DNA from: Microbacterium ginsengisoli
GTDB lineage: Bacteria; Actinomycetota; Actinomycetes; Actinomycetales; Microbacteriaceae
Length of the DNA stretch: 34,711 bases
Assembly: GCF_000956535.1 (NCBI RefSeq)
Contig: NZ_JYIY01000057.1
Location: forward strand, 1-34,711
Direction of reading: 5' to 3'
The notes under the pieces are model-generated. The model was not told where the DNA came from. It did not search any database and saw nothing but the letters and a program-made list of their open reading frames with translations. Numbering within the stretch: the stretch's first letter is position 1; each line of letters opens with the position of its first letter. The position numbers and the translations under genes are program-made. Below are positions 1-7,971 of this stretch, in pieces.

Positions 1-36
1 GAAGAGGAGAGAGGGGGGAAGGGCGAGACGCGCGCG

Positions 37-1584
37 CTACGCCACCTGCACCTGGATCGTGTGCCAGCCGGTCGCGCCGTCGGGCGCGGGGGGCGCCTCG
101 GTGACGGTCTGCACTTCACCGGTCGCGCTCGTCGCGCGGCAGCGCATCGTGTGAGAGCCGGATGCCGCGGCCCACGGCACGCTCCACTGCACCCACGTGT
201 CGGCGCTGATCGCCGAGGCGAGGGTCGCGGGGGTCCACGGTCCGTCGTCGACCTGCACCTCGACCCCCTTCACGCCGACGTGCTGCTGCCAGGCCACCCC
301 CGCGATGACGGTCTCGCCCGCCGTCACCTGCGCGCCCGCGCGGGGCACGTCGATGCGGGACTCGAGCTTCACCGGGCCGTGGTCCGACCATCCCCGGTCG
401 GTCCAGTAGGCGGTGGCGTCGGCGAACCGTGTGACCTCGAGGTCGGTGACCCACTTGGTCGCCGACACGTAGCCATAGAGGCCGGGCACCACCATCCGCA
501 CCGGGAACCCGTGCTCGATCGGCAACGGCTCGCCGTTCATCGCGACGGCGAGGATCGCCTCGCGGTTCGGGTCGGTGAGCGTCTCGAGCGGGGTCGAGGC
601 GGTGAAGCCGTCGACCGACATCGACAGCACCATGTCGGCGCTCGACTGGGGCTTCGCGCGGGCGAGCAGCTCGCGGATCGGATATCCGAGCCACACGGCG
701 TTGCCGATGAGGTCGCCGCCCACCTCGTTCGAGACGCAGGTGAGGGTTGCGACGCTCTCGGCGAGCGGGAGCGCGAGCAGCTCGTCCCAGGTGATGACGA
801 CCTCCTGGTCGACGAGTCCGTGGATGCGCAGCTGCCACGTCGACGGATCGACCTGCGGCACGACGAGCGCCGTGTCGATGCGGTAGAAGTCGGCGTTCGG
901 CGTGATGACGGGGGACAGGCCCGACAGTCCGAGCTCGGCGCCCGCGGGGACGGCCACGGTCGAGACAGGTGTGGGGAGCGTGATCGCCCGCCGCACGGCG
1001 GTGACCGCGCGGCTGCCGGCCTGAACGGCCACGCTTCCGAGCAGGGCGGCGAGGCCGACGACGGCGGTCGCGCCGCTCCAGACGAGGAAGTCGCGACGCG
1101 TCGGCAGCGGGCCCTCGAGCGGGGGGATGCCGCGGGGGATCCGCGCGACCAGCAGCCGCAGGGCGATCACGCCCACGGCCCCGGCGACGGCCGACGGCAG
1201 GAAGGAGAGGGTCGCGGCATCCGCTCTCGTCATGGCGGCCGCGATGCCGGCGAGTCCGGCGAGTCCGAACAGCGCCTGCCCGACCCCGCGCCAGCGCAGC
1301 TCGAGCACCCCGGCGGCGGCCGCGACGATCGCGGCGACGATGCCGACGAGCGTGAGCAGCGCCGCCTTGTCGCCGGTGCCGAACAACGAGATCGTGGCGT
1401 CCTTCGCCCACGGCGGCGCGATGTCGATGAGGAACGACCCGACGGCGGCGAACGGGCTCGCACCGGGCGCGGCGAGTCCCGCGACGAGCTCGCCGACACC
1501 GGATGCCGCCACTCCCGCGACGACCCCCGCGAGCGCCGCCCGTGCGGCCTCGCGGCGTCGTGTCGCGTGGGGGGATTCGCTCAC
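37..1584 (-). CDS. Membrane-anchored molybdopterin-dependent oxidoreductase (sulfite oxidase-like)
   Basis: 515 aa, GTG start. Residues 1-190 hold about five hydrophobic segments (roughly 18-38, 73-95, 101-120, 128-146, 168-188). The fifth is preceded by a twin-arginine motif, TRRDFL at 162-167. Residues 225-400 match the sulfite oxidase/YedY-type molybdopterin fold. In that family the Cys in the TCVSN motif (C283) binds molybdenum. The C-terminal 110 residues look like the Ig-like dimerisation domain of sulfite oxidases. The catalytic domain is therefore probably exported, folded and cofactor-loaded, to the outer face of the membrane. The substrate cannot be read from sequence, and no heme or partner subunit gene is adjacent. 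The GTG is chosen because a TAGGCT hexamer lies 6 bases upstream. The gene is divergent from the ATP-grasp operon, with 149 bases between the starts. Family assignment is firm; the physiological reaction is unknown. Confidence 0.9.
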   Translation of the reverse strand: MSESPHATRRREAARAALAGVVAGVAASGVGELVAGLAAPGASPFAAVGSFLIDIAPPWAKDATISLFGTGDKAALLTLVGIVAAIVAAAAGVLELRWRGVGQALFGLAGLAGIAAAMTRADAATLSFLPSAVAGAVGVIALRLLVARIPRGIPPLEGPLPTRRDFLVWSGATAVVGLAALLGSVAVQAGSRAVTAVRRAITLPTPVSTVAVPAGAELGLSGLSPVITPNADFYRIDTALVVPQVDPSTWQLRIHGLVDQEVVITWDELLALPLAESVATLTCVSNEVGGDLIGNAVWLGYPIRELLARAKPQSSADMVLSMSVDGFTASTPLETLTDPNREAILAVAMNGEPLPIEHGFPVRMVVPGLYGYVSATKWVTDLEVTRFADATAYWTDRGWSDHGPVKLESRIDVPRAGAQVTAGETVIAGVAWQQHVGVKGVEVQVDDGPWTPATLASAISADTWVQWSVPWAAASGSHTMRCRATSATGEVQTVTEAPPAPDGATGWHTIQVQVA

Positions 1585-1590
1585 GCGCCG

Positions 1591-1596
1591 AGCCTA
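1591..1596 (-). promoter_or_regulatory. -10 element, leaderless start of the molybdo-oxidoreductase gene
   Basis: TAGGCT on the minus strand, followed by 6 bases and the GTG start. The transcript would begin at or next to the start codon. No clear -35 was seen. Confidence 0.55.
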
Positions 1597-1721
1597 CGAC
1601 CGCCGCCGCGGTGCACGGCCCGGATCGCGCGGATGCTGGCGGAACGCGCAGGTTGCGCCGCGGCATCCGCCCGTGTCGGCGCCGCCGTGCATCGGTAACA
1701 CTCGCGCAACATGCCCCCGAC

Positions 1722-1727
1722 TAGGGT
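1722..1727 (+). promoter_or_regulatory. -10 element, leaderless start of the ATP-grasp operon
   Basis: TAGGGT followed by 6 bases (gagtgc) and ATG. The gene has no separate Shine-Dalgarno sequence, which fits a leaderless mRNA. Confidence 0.55.
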
Positions 1728-1733
1728 GAGTGC

Positions 1734-3500
1734 ATGGGCGACCTGTTCGACGGCTACGGCTCCACTCTCGCCCCGCGAAAGACGTCGCAGGGCCTCCCCG
1801 CGTTCGACGAGATGTTCGGCCACCCCGAGCACACCGGCGACGCCGTGGCTTCGCGGCAGACCTACCGGGAGCTGCACCAGGCACTGGCGCGCATGACGCA
1901 GGACGAGCTGCGCGGACGCACCGAGTCGCTCGCGAACTCGTACCTCGCGCAGGGTGTCACGTTCGACTTCGCGGGCGAGGAGCGGCCCTTCCCGCTCGAC
2001 GCCGTGCCGCGGGTCATCGACTACGCGGAGTGGTCGGAGATCGAAGCGGGCGTGAAGCAGCGCGTGCGGGCGCTGGAGGCGTTCCTCGACGACGCCTACG
2101 GCCGGCAGAACTGCGTGCGCGACGGGGTGATCCCGGCGAAGCTCATCGCCTCCAGCCAGTACTTCTATCGGCAGGCCTATGGCATCCACGCCGCGAACGG
2201 CGTGCGCATCCAGGTCTCGGGCATCGACCTCATCCGCGACGAGAACGGCAAGATGCGCGTGCTCGAGGACAACGTGCGGGTGCCGTCGGGCGTCAGCTAC
2301 GTCATCTCGAACCGTCGGGTCATGGCGCAGACCCTGCCGGAGCTGTTCGTGTCGATGCGCGTGCGCCCGGTGGGCGACTACCCGAACCGGCTGCTGGCGG
2401 CACTGCGCGCCTCGGCGCCTGCCGGTATCGAGGACCCCAACGTGGTCGTGCTGACCCCGGGTGTGTACAACTCGGCCTACTTCGAGCACACGCTGCTCGC
2501 CCGCCTCATGGGAGTCGAGCTCGTCGAGGGCCGTGACCTGCAGTGCATCGGCGGCAAGGTGTTCATGCGCACGACCCGCGGCGCCCGTCGGGTCGACGTG
2601 ATCTACCGCCGCGTCGACGACGACTTCCTCGACCCGCTGCAGTTCCGCGCCGACTCGATGCTGGGCGCACCCGGCCTCATGCTGGCGGCCCGCCTGGGCA
2701 ACGTGACGATCGCGAACGCGGTCGGCAACGGCGTCGCCGACGACAAGCTGCTCTACACCTACACGCCGGACCTCATCCGCTACTACCTGTCCGAGGAGCC
2801 GCTGCTCCCGATCGTCGACACGTGGCGGCTCGAGGACCCGGGCGCGCTCGAAGAGGTGCTCGACCGGCTCGACGAGCTCGTGGTCAAGCCCGTCGACGGC
2901 TCCGGCGGCAAGGGGCTCGTCGTCGGGCCGGATGCCTCGAAGGCCCAGCTCGAGACGTTGCGCAAGACCCTCATCGCCGACCCGCGCGGCTGGATCGCGC
3001 AGCCGGTCGTGATGCTCTCGACCATCCCGACGTTGGTCGAGGACGGCATGCGTCCCCGCCACGCCGACCTGCGCCCGTTCGCCGTCAACGACGGTGACGA
3101 CATCTGGGTGCTCCCCGGCGGTCTCACCCGCGTGGCGCTGCCCGAAGGCCAGCTCGTCGTCAACTCCAGCCAGGGCGGTGGATCGAAGGACACCTGGGTC
3201 GTCGGCGGAGCCGCACCCTCCCACGTCGAGTACGGCCAGGGCCAGGGACTCGCGGGCCTCGTCGCCGATCAGGCGTCGACCGTCACGCAGGCGCTGCCGG
3301 TGATTCCGACGGACGCCGCGGGCCGCGCCGTCGCGCCGAGCGCGAGCGTGGCGAGCGCACCGAGCAGCGCGGCACCCGCTCCCGAGAACGGCCCCGAGGT
3401 CACCCACTCGCCCCAGGACCGCCCACGCACCACGCAGGAGCAGCAGGAGCAACAGCAGCAGGCGCGTGCCTGCGCCGAAGGGGGCGCGTCATGCTGCTGA
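1734..3500 (+). CDS. Circularly permuted ATP-grasp family protein
   Basis: 588 aa. It matches the family once called DUF404/DUF407 (CP_ATPgrasp). Conserved blocks visible are VIDYAEW (95-100), LEDNVRVPSG (177-186), TPGVYNSAYFEH (241-252), VDVIYRRVDDDF (288-298) and the late glycine-rich ATP-binding block VVKPVDGSGGKG (383-394). Known ATP-grasp enzymes join a carboxylate to an amine or thiol through an acyl phosphate. This family is predicted to make a peptide or amide bond, but no substrate is established. The core ends near residue 525. A low-complexity tail of about 60 residues follows, with a Gln-rich run at 568-576 and a Cys-containing end (CAEGGASCC). The gene overlaps the alpha-E gene by 10 bases and heads a three-gene operon. 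Start supported by the leaderless -10 spacing and by the family's MGDLFDGY opening. Confidence 0.93.
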   Translation: MGDLFDGYGSTLAPRKTSQGLPAFDEMFGHPEHTGDAVASRQTYRELHQALARMTQDELRGRTESLANSYLAQGVTFDFAGEERPFPLDAVPRVIDYAEWSEIEAGVKQRVRALEAFLDDAYGRQNCVRDGVIPAKLIASSQYFYRQAYGIHAANGVRIQVSGIDLIRDENGKMRVLEDNVRVPSGVSYVISNRRVMAQTLPELFVSMRVRPVGDYPNRLLAALRASAPAGIEDPNVVVLTPGVYNSAYFEHTLLARLMGVELVEGRDLQCIGGKVFMRTTRGARRVDVIYRRVDDDFLDPLQFRADSMLGAPGLMLAARLGNVTIANAVGNGVADDKLLYTYTPDLIRYYLSEEPLLPIVDTWRLEDPGALEEVLDRLDELVVKPVDGSGGKGLVVGPDASKAQLETLRKTLIADPRGWIAQPVVMLSTIPTLVEDGMRPRHADLRPFAVNDGDDIWVLPGGLTRVALPEGQLVVNSSQGGGSKDTWVVGGAAPSHVEYGQGQGLAGLVADQASTVTQALPVIPTDAAGRAVAPSASVASAPSSAAPAPENGPEVTHSPQDRPRTTQEQQEQQQQARACAEGGASCC

Positions 3501-4426
3501 GCCGCATCGCCGAGAGCCTGTTCTGGATCGGCCGCTACGTCGAACGCGCCGACGGCACCGCGCGCATCCTCGACGTGCACTTGCAGCTGCTGCTCGAGGA
3601 TCCCTGGATCGACGAGGACACCGCCTGCCGGTCGCTGCTGGCCGTCATGGGCTCGTTCCCCGCCGACACCGCCGCGCCCGTCACCCGCGAGGACGTGCTC
3701 GCCCGCCTCGCCGTCGACCGGGCCAACCCGTCGAGCATCGTCTATTCGCTCAACGCGGCGCGCGAGAACGCCCGGCGCGCACGCGAGATCGTCTCGACCG
3801 AGCTGTGGGAGTGTCTTAACACCACCAATGCCCGGATGCCGCGGCGGCTGCAGACCGAGAAGGTGCACGAGTTCTTCCAGTGGGTGCGCGAGCGCTCGGC
3901 GCTCGCCGTGGGCGTCGTCGACTCCTCGACGAGCCGCGATGAGGCGTGGCAGTTCTTCACGCTGGGTCGCAGCATCGAACGCGCCGACATGACCGCGCGG
4001 CTGCTCGCGACCCGGTCGCTGACCGAGGCGTCGGGTCCGTCCTGGACGACCATCCTGCGCTCCTGCGGCGCCTACGAGGCGTACCTGCGCACCTACCGCG
4101 GCATGCCGAGCGCCCGCAATGCGGCCGAGTTCCTGCTGCTCGACCGGCTCTTCCCGCGATCGATCATCTACTCGATCCTGCGCGCCGAGGAGTGCGTCAG
4201 CGCGATCGACCCGCGCGAGGACCGCGTCGGCGTCTCGAACCCCGTGCTGCGGGCGCTCGGACGCATCCGCAACGACCTCGAGTACAGCCCCATCGCCGAG
4301 ATCCTCGCCGAGCTGCCCGAGCACATGCGGGGAGTGCAGCGGGTCACCCGCGAGGCATCCGACGCGATCCGCCAGCGCTTCTTCCCGACGCAGGCCGAGC
4401 CCAGCTGGATCGGAGACACCCCGTGA
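3491..4426 (+). CDS. Alpha-E domain protein (DUF403 family)
   Basis: 311 aa, all-helical alpha-E family. The opening (MLLSRIAESLFWIGRYVERAD) and the later RSIERADMTARLL near residue 160 are its repeated signature segments, and they suggest an internally duplicated helical fold. The family has no established biochemical activity. It is nearly always encoded beside circularly permuted ATP-grasp and transglutaminase-like genes, as here, so a role as partner or second enzyme of the ligase is inferred from context only. No signal peptide or membrane segment is seen, so it is probably cytoplasmic. It overlaps the upstream ATP-grasp gene by 10 bases and the downstream gene by 4 (GTGA), so translation of the three proteins is likely coupled. 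Start fixed by the overlap and by the family N-terminus. Confidence 0.92.
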   Translation: MLLSRIAESLFWIGRYVERADGTARILDVHLQLLLEDPWIDEDTACRSLLAVMGSFPADTAAPVTREDVLARLAVDRANPSSIVYSLNAARENARRAREIVSTELWECLNTTNARMPRRLQTEKVHEFFQWVRERSALAVGVVDSSTSRDEAWQFFTLGRSIERADMTARLLATRSLTEASGPSWTTILRSCGAYEAYLRTYRGMPSARNAAEFLLLDRLFPRSIIYSILRAEECVSAIDPREDRVGVSNPVLRALGRIRNDLEYSPIAEILAELPEHMRGVQRVTREASDAIRQRFFPTQAEPSWIGDTP

Positions 4427-5268
4427 AGCGCCTACGCATCGAGCACATCACCGGCTTCAGCTACGGCGGCGAGGTCGCCGCGTCGTACAACGAGGCCCGC
4501 ATGCTCCCCGGCACGACCGACAGCCAGTTCGTGCTGAGCTCGTCGCTGGAGATCGACCCCGCGACATCCATCAACTCGTACATCGACTACTTCGGCACGC
4601 GGGTGTCGAGCTTCGACGTGCAGTCGCGGCATCCGTCTCTGCGGGTCACCGCCCGCTCGCTCGTCGAGGTGCGTCCCCGCCCGATCGAGCACGCGGGCAT
4701 CACGTGGGAGCGCCTGCACGTCGAGGCGTCGCGGCAGATCGAGACGGTCGAGCAGCTCACCGTGACCGACCGCACCCGGCCCCACCCCGAGGTGGCCGAG
4801 ATCGCGGCCACCATCGCCGGCCGCCACGACGACCCGGGCGAGGCCGCGCACGAGATCACCGCGGCCATCGGCGACGCCGTCGAGTACGTCTACGGCGTGA
4901 CCGGCGTGCACTCCACGGCCGCCGACGCGTGGGTCGCACGCAAGGGCGTCTGCCAGGACATGGCCCACATCGCGATCGGAGCCCTGCGGTCGGTGGGCAT
5001 TCCCGCGCGGTATGTGTCGGGCTACCTGCACCCCAGAGCCAACGCCGAGATCGGCGTCGCCGTCGCCGGCGAGTCACACGCCTGGGTCGAGTGGTTCGCC
5101 GGCGACTGGCAGGGCTTCGACCCGACCAACAACATCGAGATCGGCGATCGGCACGTGCTGGTCGGCCGGGGTCGCGACTACAACGACGTGCCGCCACTGC
5201 GAGGCGTGTACGCGGGTGGCCACGCCTCGCAGCTGTCGGTGAAGGTGACGATCACGCGCGAGGCGTGA
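4423..5268 (+). CDS. Transglutaminase-like cysteine peptidase family protein
   Basis: 281 aa, GTG start inside the GTGA overlap with the alpha-E gene; the frame is open further upstream, but the family N-terminus begins at [14 protein letters not shown]. The first ~110 residues match the N-terminal beta domain of bacterial transglutaminase-like proteins. The catalytic core follows, with a full triad: C177 in [10 protein letters not shown]219 in ESHAWVEW and D233 in GFDPTNN. In bacteria this fold usually acts as a peptidase or amidase rather than a cross-linker. Within this operon it may cleave or process the product of the ATP-grasp ligase; that is inference. No signal peptide is seen. The last 17 bases overlap the 3' end of the convergent lldD gene. 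Confidence 0.92.
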   Translation: MKRLRIEHITGFSYGGEVAASYNEARMLPGTTDSQFVLSSSLEIDPATSINSYIDYFGTRVSSFDVQSRHPSLRVTARSLVEVRPRPIEHAGITWERLHVEASRQIETVEQLTVTDRTRPHPEVAEIAATIAGRHDDPGEAAHEITAAIGDAVEYVYGVTGVHSTAADAWVARKGVCQDMAHIAIGALRSVGIPARYVSGYLHPRANAEIGVAVAGESHAWVEWFAGDWQGFDPTNNIEIGDRHVLVGRGRDYNDVPPLRGVYAGGHASQLSVKVTITREA

Positions 5269-6517
5269 CCGGCACCTCCGCGCCCGCCTGACCGCGGGTA
5301 AGGCGGTGGAGCTGGGTGACGTGCGCCGGCTCGAGCTCCGCGAGCGTCGAGACGCCGAGCAGCTTCATGGTGCGCTCGATCTCGGTGCGCAGGATCTGGA
5401 TCGTGCGGTCGACGCCCGCGCGTCCGCCGGCCATGAGGCCGTAGAGGTAGGCGCGGCCGATGAGCGTGAACCTCGCGCCGAGGGCGACGGATGCCACGAT
5501 GTCCGCGCCGTTCATGATGCCCGTGTCGACCATGACGGTCGCATCGCGGCCGACCTCGCGCACGACCTGCGGCAGCAGGTGGAACGGCACGGGAGCGCGG
5601 TCGAGCTGACGGCCGCCGTGGTTGGAGAGCACGATGCCGTCGACGCCGAGGTCGACGAGGCGAACCGAGTCCTCGACGTTCTGCACGCCCTTCACGACGA
5701 TCTTCCCCGGCCAGATCTCACGGATGACCGCCAGGTCGTCGTACGAGATCGTCGGGTCCATCGCCGCATCCAGCAGCTCGCCGACGGTGCCGCCCGTGGT
5801 CGACAGCGACGCGAACTCGAGCTTGGGGGTCGTGAGGAAGTCGTACCACCACCACGGGCGCGGGATCGCGTTCACGATCGTGCCGAGGGTGAGCTGCGGC
5901 GGGATCGAGAACCCGTTGCGCTTGTCGCGCAGGCGGGCGCCGGCGACCGGGGTGTCGACGGTGAACATGAGGGTGTCGAAACCTGCCTCGGCCGCGCGTC
6001 GGGCGAGGCCGTAGGAGATCTCGCGGTTGCGCATGACGTAGAGCTGGAACCAGTTGCGTCCGGTCGGGTTCGCCGCCTTCACTCCCTCGATCGAGGTGGT
6101 GCCGAGGGTCGAGAGGGTGAACGGGATGCCGGCGGCCTCGGCCGCTCCGGCGCCGGCGATCTCACCCTCGGTCTGCATCAGGCGCGTGAACCCTGTCGGC
6201 GCGATGCCGAACGGCAGGGCGGATGGCCCGCCGAGCACTTCGACCGACGTGTCGACGGACTCGGCGGGACGCAGCACCCGCGGGTGGAACTCGATGTCCT
6301 CGAAGGCCTGGCGGGCTCGGGCGAGCGAGAGCTCGCCCTCGGCCGCGCCGTCGGTGTAGTCGAAGGCGGCCTTCGGGGTGCGGCGCTTCGCGATCGTGCG
6401 CAGATCCGCGATCGTGAGCGCGGACTCGAGCCGACGCTTCTTGAGGTCGAAGGACGGCTTCTTGAACTGCATCAGTTCGAGCAGCTCGGCCGGGTTGGGA
6501 AGCTGACGCTGAACCAT
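5252..6517 (-). CDS. lldD: FMN-dependent alpha-hydroxy-acid oxidising enzyme, L-lactate dehydrogenase type
   Basis: 421 aa TIM-barrel flavoprotein of the LldD/glycolate oxidase family. Seen are the FMN-contacting PTGF near 107-110, the barrel lysine K276 (VVKGV), and the active-site SNHGGRQLD at 298-306 with catalytic H300 and substrate-binding R303. The phosphate loop reads [11 protein letters not shown]. It should oxidise L-lactate to pyruvate, passing electrons to quinone or oxygen; sequence alone does not separate a dehydrogenase from a lactate monooxygenase or oxidase. It lies 8 bases after rhaB with a strong AGGAG Shine-Dalgarno that overlaps the rhaB stop, so it is the last gene of the rhamnose operon. 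There it can consume the lactate released by the RhaEW lactaldehyde dehydrogenase domain. Start fixed by the Shine-Dalgarno. Confidence 0.88.
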   Translation of the reverse strand: MVQRQLPNPAELLELMQFKKPSFDLKKRRLESALTIADLRTIAKRRTPKAAFDYTDGAAEGELSLARARQAFEDIEFHPRVLRPAESVDTSVEVLGGPSALPFGIAPTGFTRLMQTEGEIAGAGAAEAAGIPFTLSTLGTTSIEGVKAANPTGRNWFQLYVMRNREISYGLARRAAEAGFDTLMFTVDTPVAGARLRDKRNGFSIPPQLTLGTIVNAIPRPWWWYDFLTTPKLEFASLSTTGGTVGELLDAAMDPTISYDDLAVIREIWPGKIVVKGVQNVEDSVRLVDLGVDGIVLSNHGGRQLDRAPVPFHLLPQVVREVGRDATVMVDTGIMNGADIVASVALGARFTLIGRAYLYGLMAGGRAGVDRTIQILRTEIERTMKLLGVSTLAELEPAHVTQLHRLTRGQAGAEVPVTPRA

Positions 6518-6525
6518 GTCTCTCC

Positions 6526-7971
6526 TCAGGAGGTCGCGGTCGGGGTGTAACGAAGCGGCGCATGGGTGCGCCGTACGAGGTCGCGGAGCGCCTCGAGGGA
6601 GCCGGCGGCGAAGCCCGCCGCGCGGGCCTGCACGAGAACGTTACCGAGCGCGGTGGCCTCGACGGGACCCGCCTCGACGACGAGTCCCGACCGGTCGGCC
6701 GTGCGCTGGCACAGCAAGGTGTTCAGGGCGCCGCCGCCGACGATGTGGATCGTCGCGACATCGACCCCCGCGAGCTGCGCGGCGGTGTGCACGTTGCGCG
6801 CGAACGCGTCGGCGAGCGACTCGACGATCGCGCGGGCGTACTCGGCGCGGGTGCGCGGCGGTCGCACGCCGTGCTCGTCGCACCACGCGTCGATGCGGCC
6901 GGGCATGTCGCCGGGGCGCAGGAACCGCGGGTCGTCGACGTCGAAGACCGGCACGGATGCCGCGGGCACCTCGGCGGCCGAGTCGAGCAGCGTCGGCAGG
7001 TCGATCGCATGACCCTCCTTCGCCTCCCAGCCGCGCACGGTCTCGCTGAGGATCCACAGGCCCATCACGTTGTGCAGGAACCGCACGCGGGAGTCCACGC
7101 CGCCCTCGTTCGTGAAGCCGGCCTCCCGGGCGGCGTCGGTGACCACCGGCGAGGGAAGCTCGAGGCCCACCAGACCCCACGTGCCGCACGAGATGTAGGC
7201 GGATGCCGCGGCATCCGCCATCGGCACCGCGACCACCGCCGAGGCGGTGTCGTGCGAGCCGATCGCCGTGACCGGCACCGCGCCGGGCGCACCGATCTCG
7301 GCGCGCACCTCGTCCAGCAGCACGCCGTAGCTCTCGCCCGGGGCGATGAGCGGCGCGAGCAGCGAGCGGCGCAGCCCGAGACGGTCGAACAGGTCGTCGT
7401 CGAGACGCTGGTCGTCGACCCGCAGGAGCCCGGTGGTCGATGCGTTCGTCAGCTCGGTGCGGGCCTGGCCGGTCAGCCAGTACGCGACGAGATCGGGGAT
7501 GAGCAGCGCGGTGTTGGCGAGGTCGAGCACGTCGCGGCGCTCCGCGGCGAACTGGTAGAGCGTATTGAACGGCAGGAACTGCAGGCCGTTGCGGCGATAG
7601 AGATCGGGATGCCGCATCCGGCTGTGCACACTGAGCACCCCGCGTGAGGTGCGCTCGTCGCGGTAGTGGTACGGGTTGCCGAGCAGCACGCCGTTGCGCA
7701 GCAGACCGTAGTCGACCGCCCAGGAGTCGATGCCGATGGAGGCGATGCCCGGCGCCTGCCGGAACGCATCGCCGAGGCCGCGCACGGCCGCCCCGTACAA
7801 CCCGAGCACGTCCCAGTGCAGCCCGTCGGGCGTGCGCACCGGGGTGTTCGGGAAACGCGCCACGGTCTCGGCCCGCAGCTCGCTCCCGCTCACGTGCGCG
7901 AGCACGACCCGGCCGCTCGTGGCGCCGAGGTCGATGGCGGCGACGTGGCCGCCGGAGACCGCTGACGTCAT
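6526..7971 (-). CDS. rhaB: L-rhamnulokinase
   Basis: 481 aa, FGGY/ASKHA sugar kinase. It phosphorylates L-rhamnulose to L-rhamnulose 1-phosphate with ATP. The N-terminal phosphate-binding loop is [10 protein letters not shown] (13-22), matching the DLGASSGR motif of RhaB. The central GSHDTASAV block and the C-terminal [13 protein letters not shown] adenosine-binding block are both present. The start ATG lies in an ATGA overlap with the stop of rhaEW. The frame stays open far upstream, but that part is only antisense-like sequence through rhaEW and does not resemble a kinase. Translation is probably coupled to rhaEW and followed directly by lldD. The neighbourhood makes rhamnulose a far better substrate guess than other FGGY sugars. 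Confidence 0.92.
   Translation of the reverse strand: MTSAVSGGHVAAIDLGATSGRVVLAHVSGSELRAETVARFPNTPVRTPDGLHWDVLGLYGAAVRGLGDAFRQAPGIASIGIDSWAVDYGLLRNGVLLGNPYHYRDERTSRGVLSVHSRMRHPDLYRRNGLQFLPFNTLYQFAAERRDVLDLANTALLIPDLVAYWLTGQARTELTNASTTGLLRVDDQRLDDDLFDRLGLRRSLLAPLIAPGESYGVLLDEVRAEIGAPGAVPVTAIGSHDTASAVVAVPMADAAASAYISCGTWGLVGLELPSPVVTDAAREAGFTNEGGVDSRVRFLHNVMGLWILSETVRGWEAKEGHAIDLPTLLDSAAEVPAASVPVFDVDDPRFLRPGDMPGRIDAWCDEHGVRPPRTRAEYARAIVESLADAFARNVHTAAQLAGVDVATIHIVGGGALNTLLCQRTADRSGLVVEAGPVEATALGNVLVQARAAGFAAGSLEALRDLVRRTHAPLRYTPTATS
7201..7216. repeat. Perfect 16-bp palindrome GGATGCCGCGGCATCC
   Basis: One of two full palindromic copies of the frequent GGATGCC/GGCATCC word in this window. It lies inside rhaB, where it encodes part of an Ala-rich stretch. 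Confidence 0.8.

Noticed and set aside
1581..3452. A 623-codon open frame on the minus strand, antisense to the ATP-grasp gene
   Set aside because: Arg/His/Val/Asp-rich composition with no known motif. It is the usual GC-rich shadow of a real gene with clear ATP-grasp motifs.
3820..3850. Locally AT-richer stretch inside the alpha-E gene as an internal promoter
   Set aside because: The coding frame is continuous and conserved here (CLNTTNARMP). No convincing -35/-10 pair was found.
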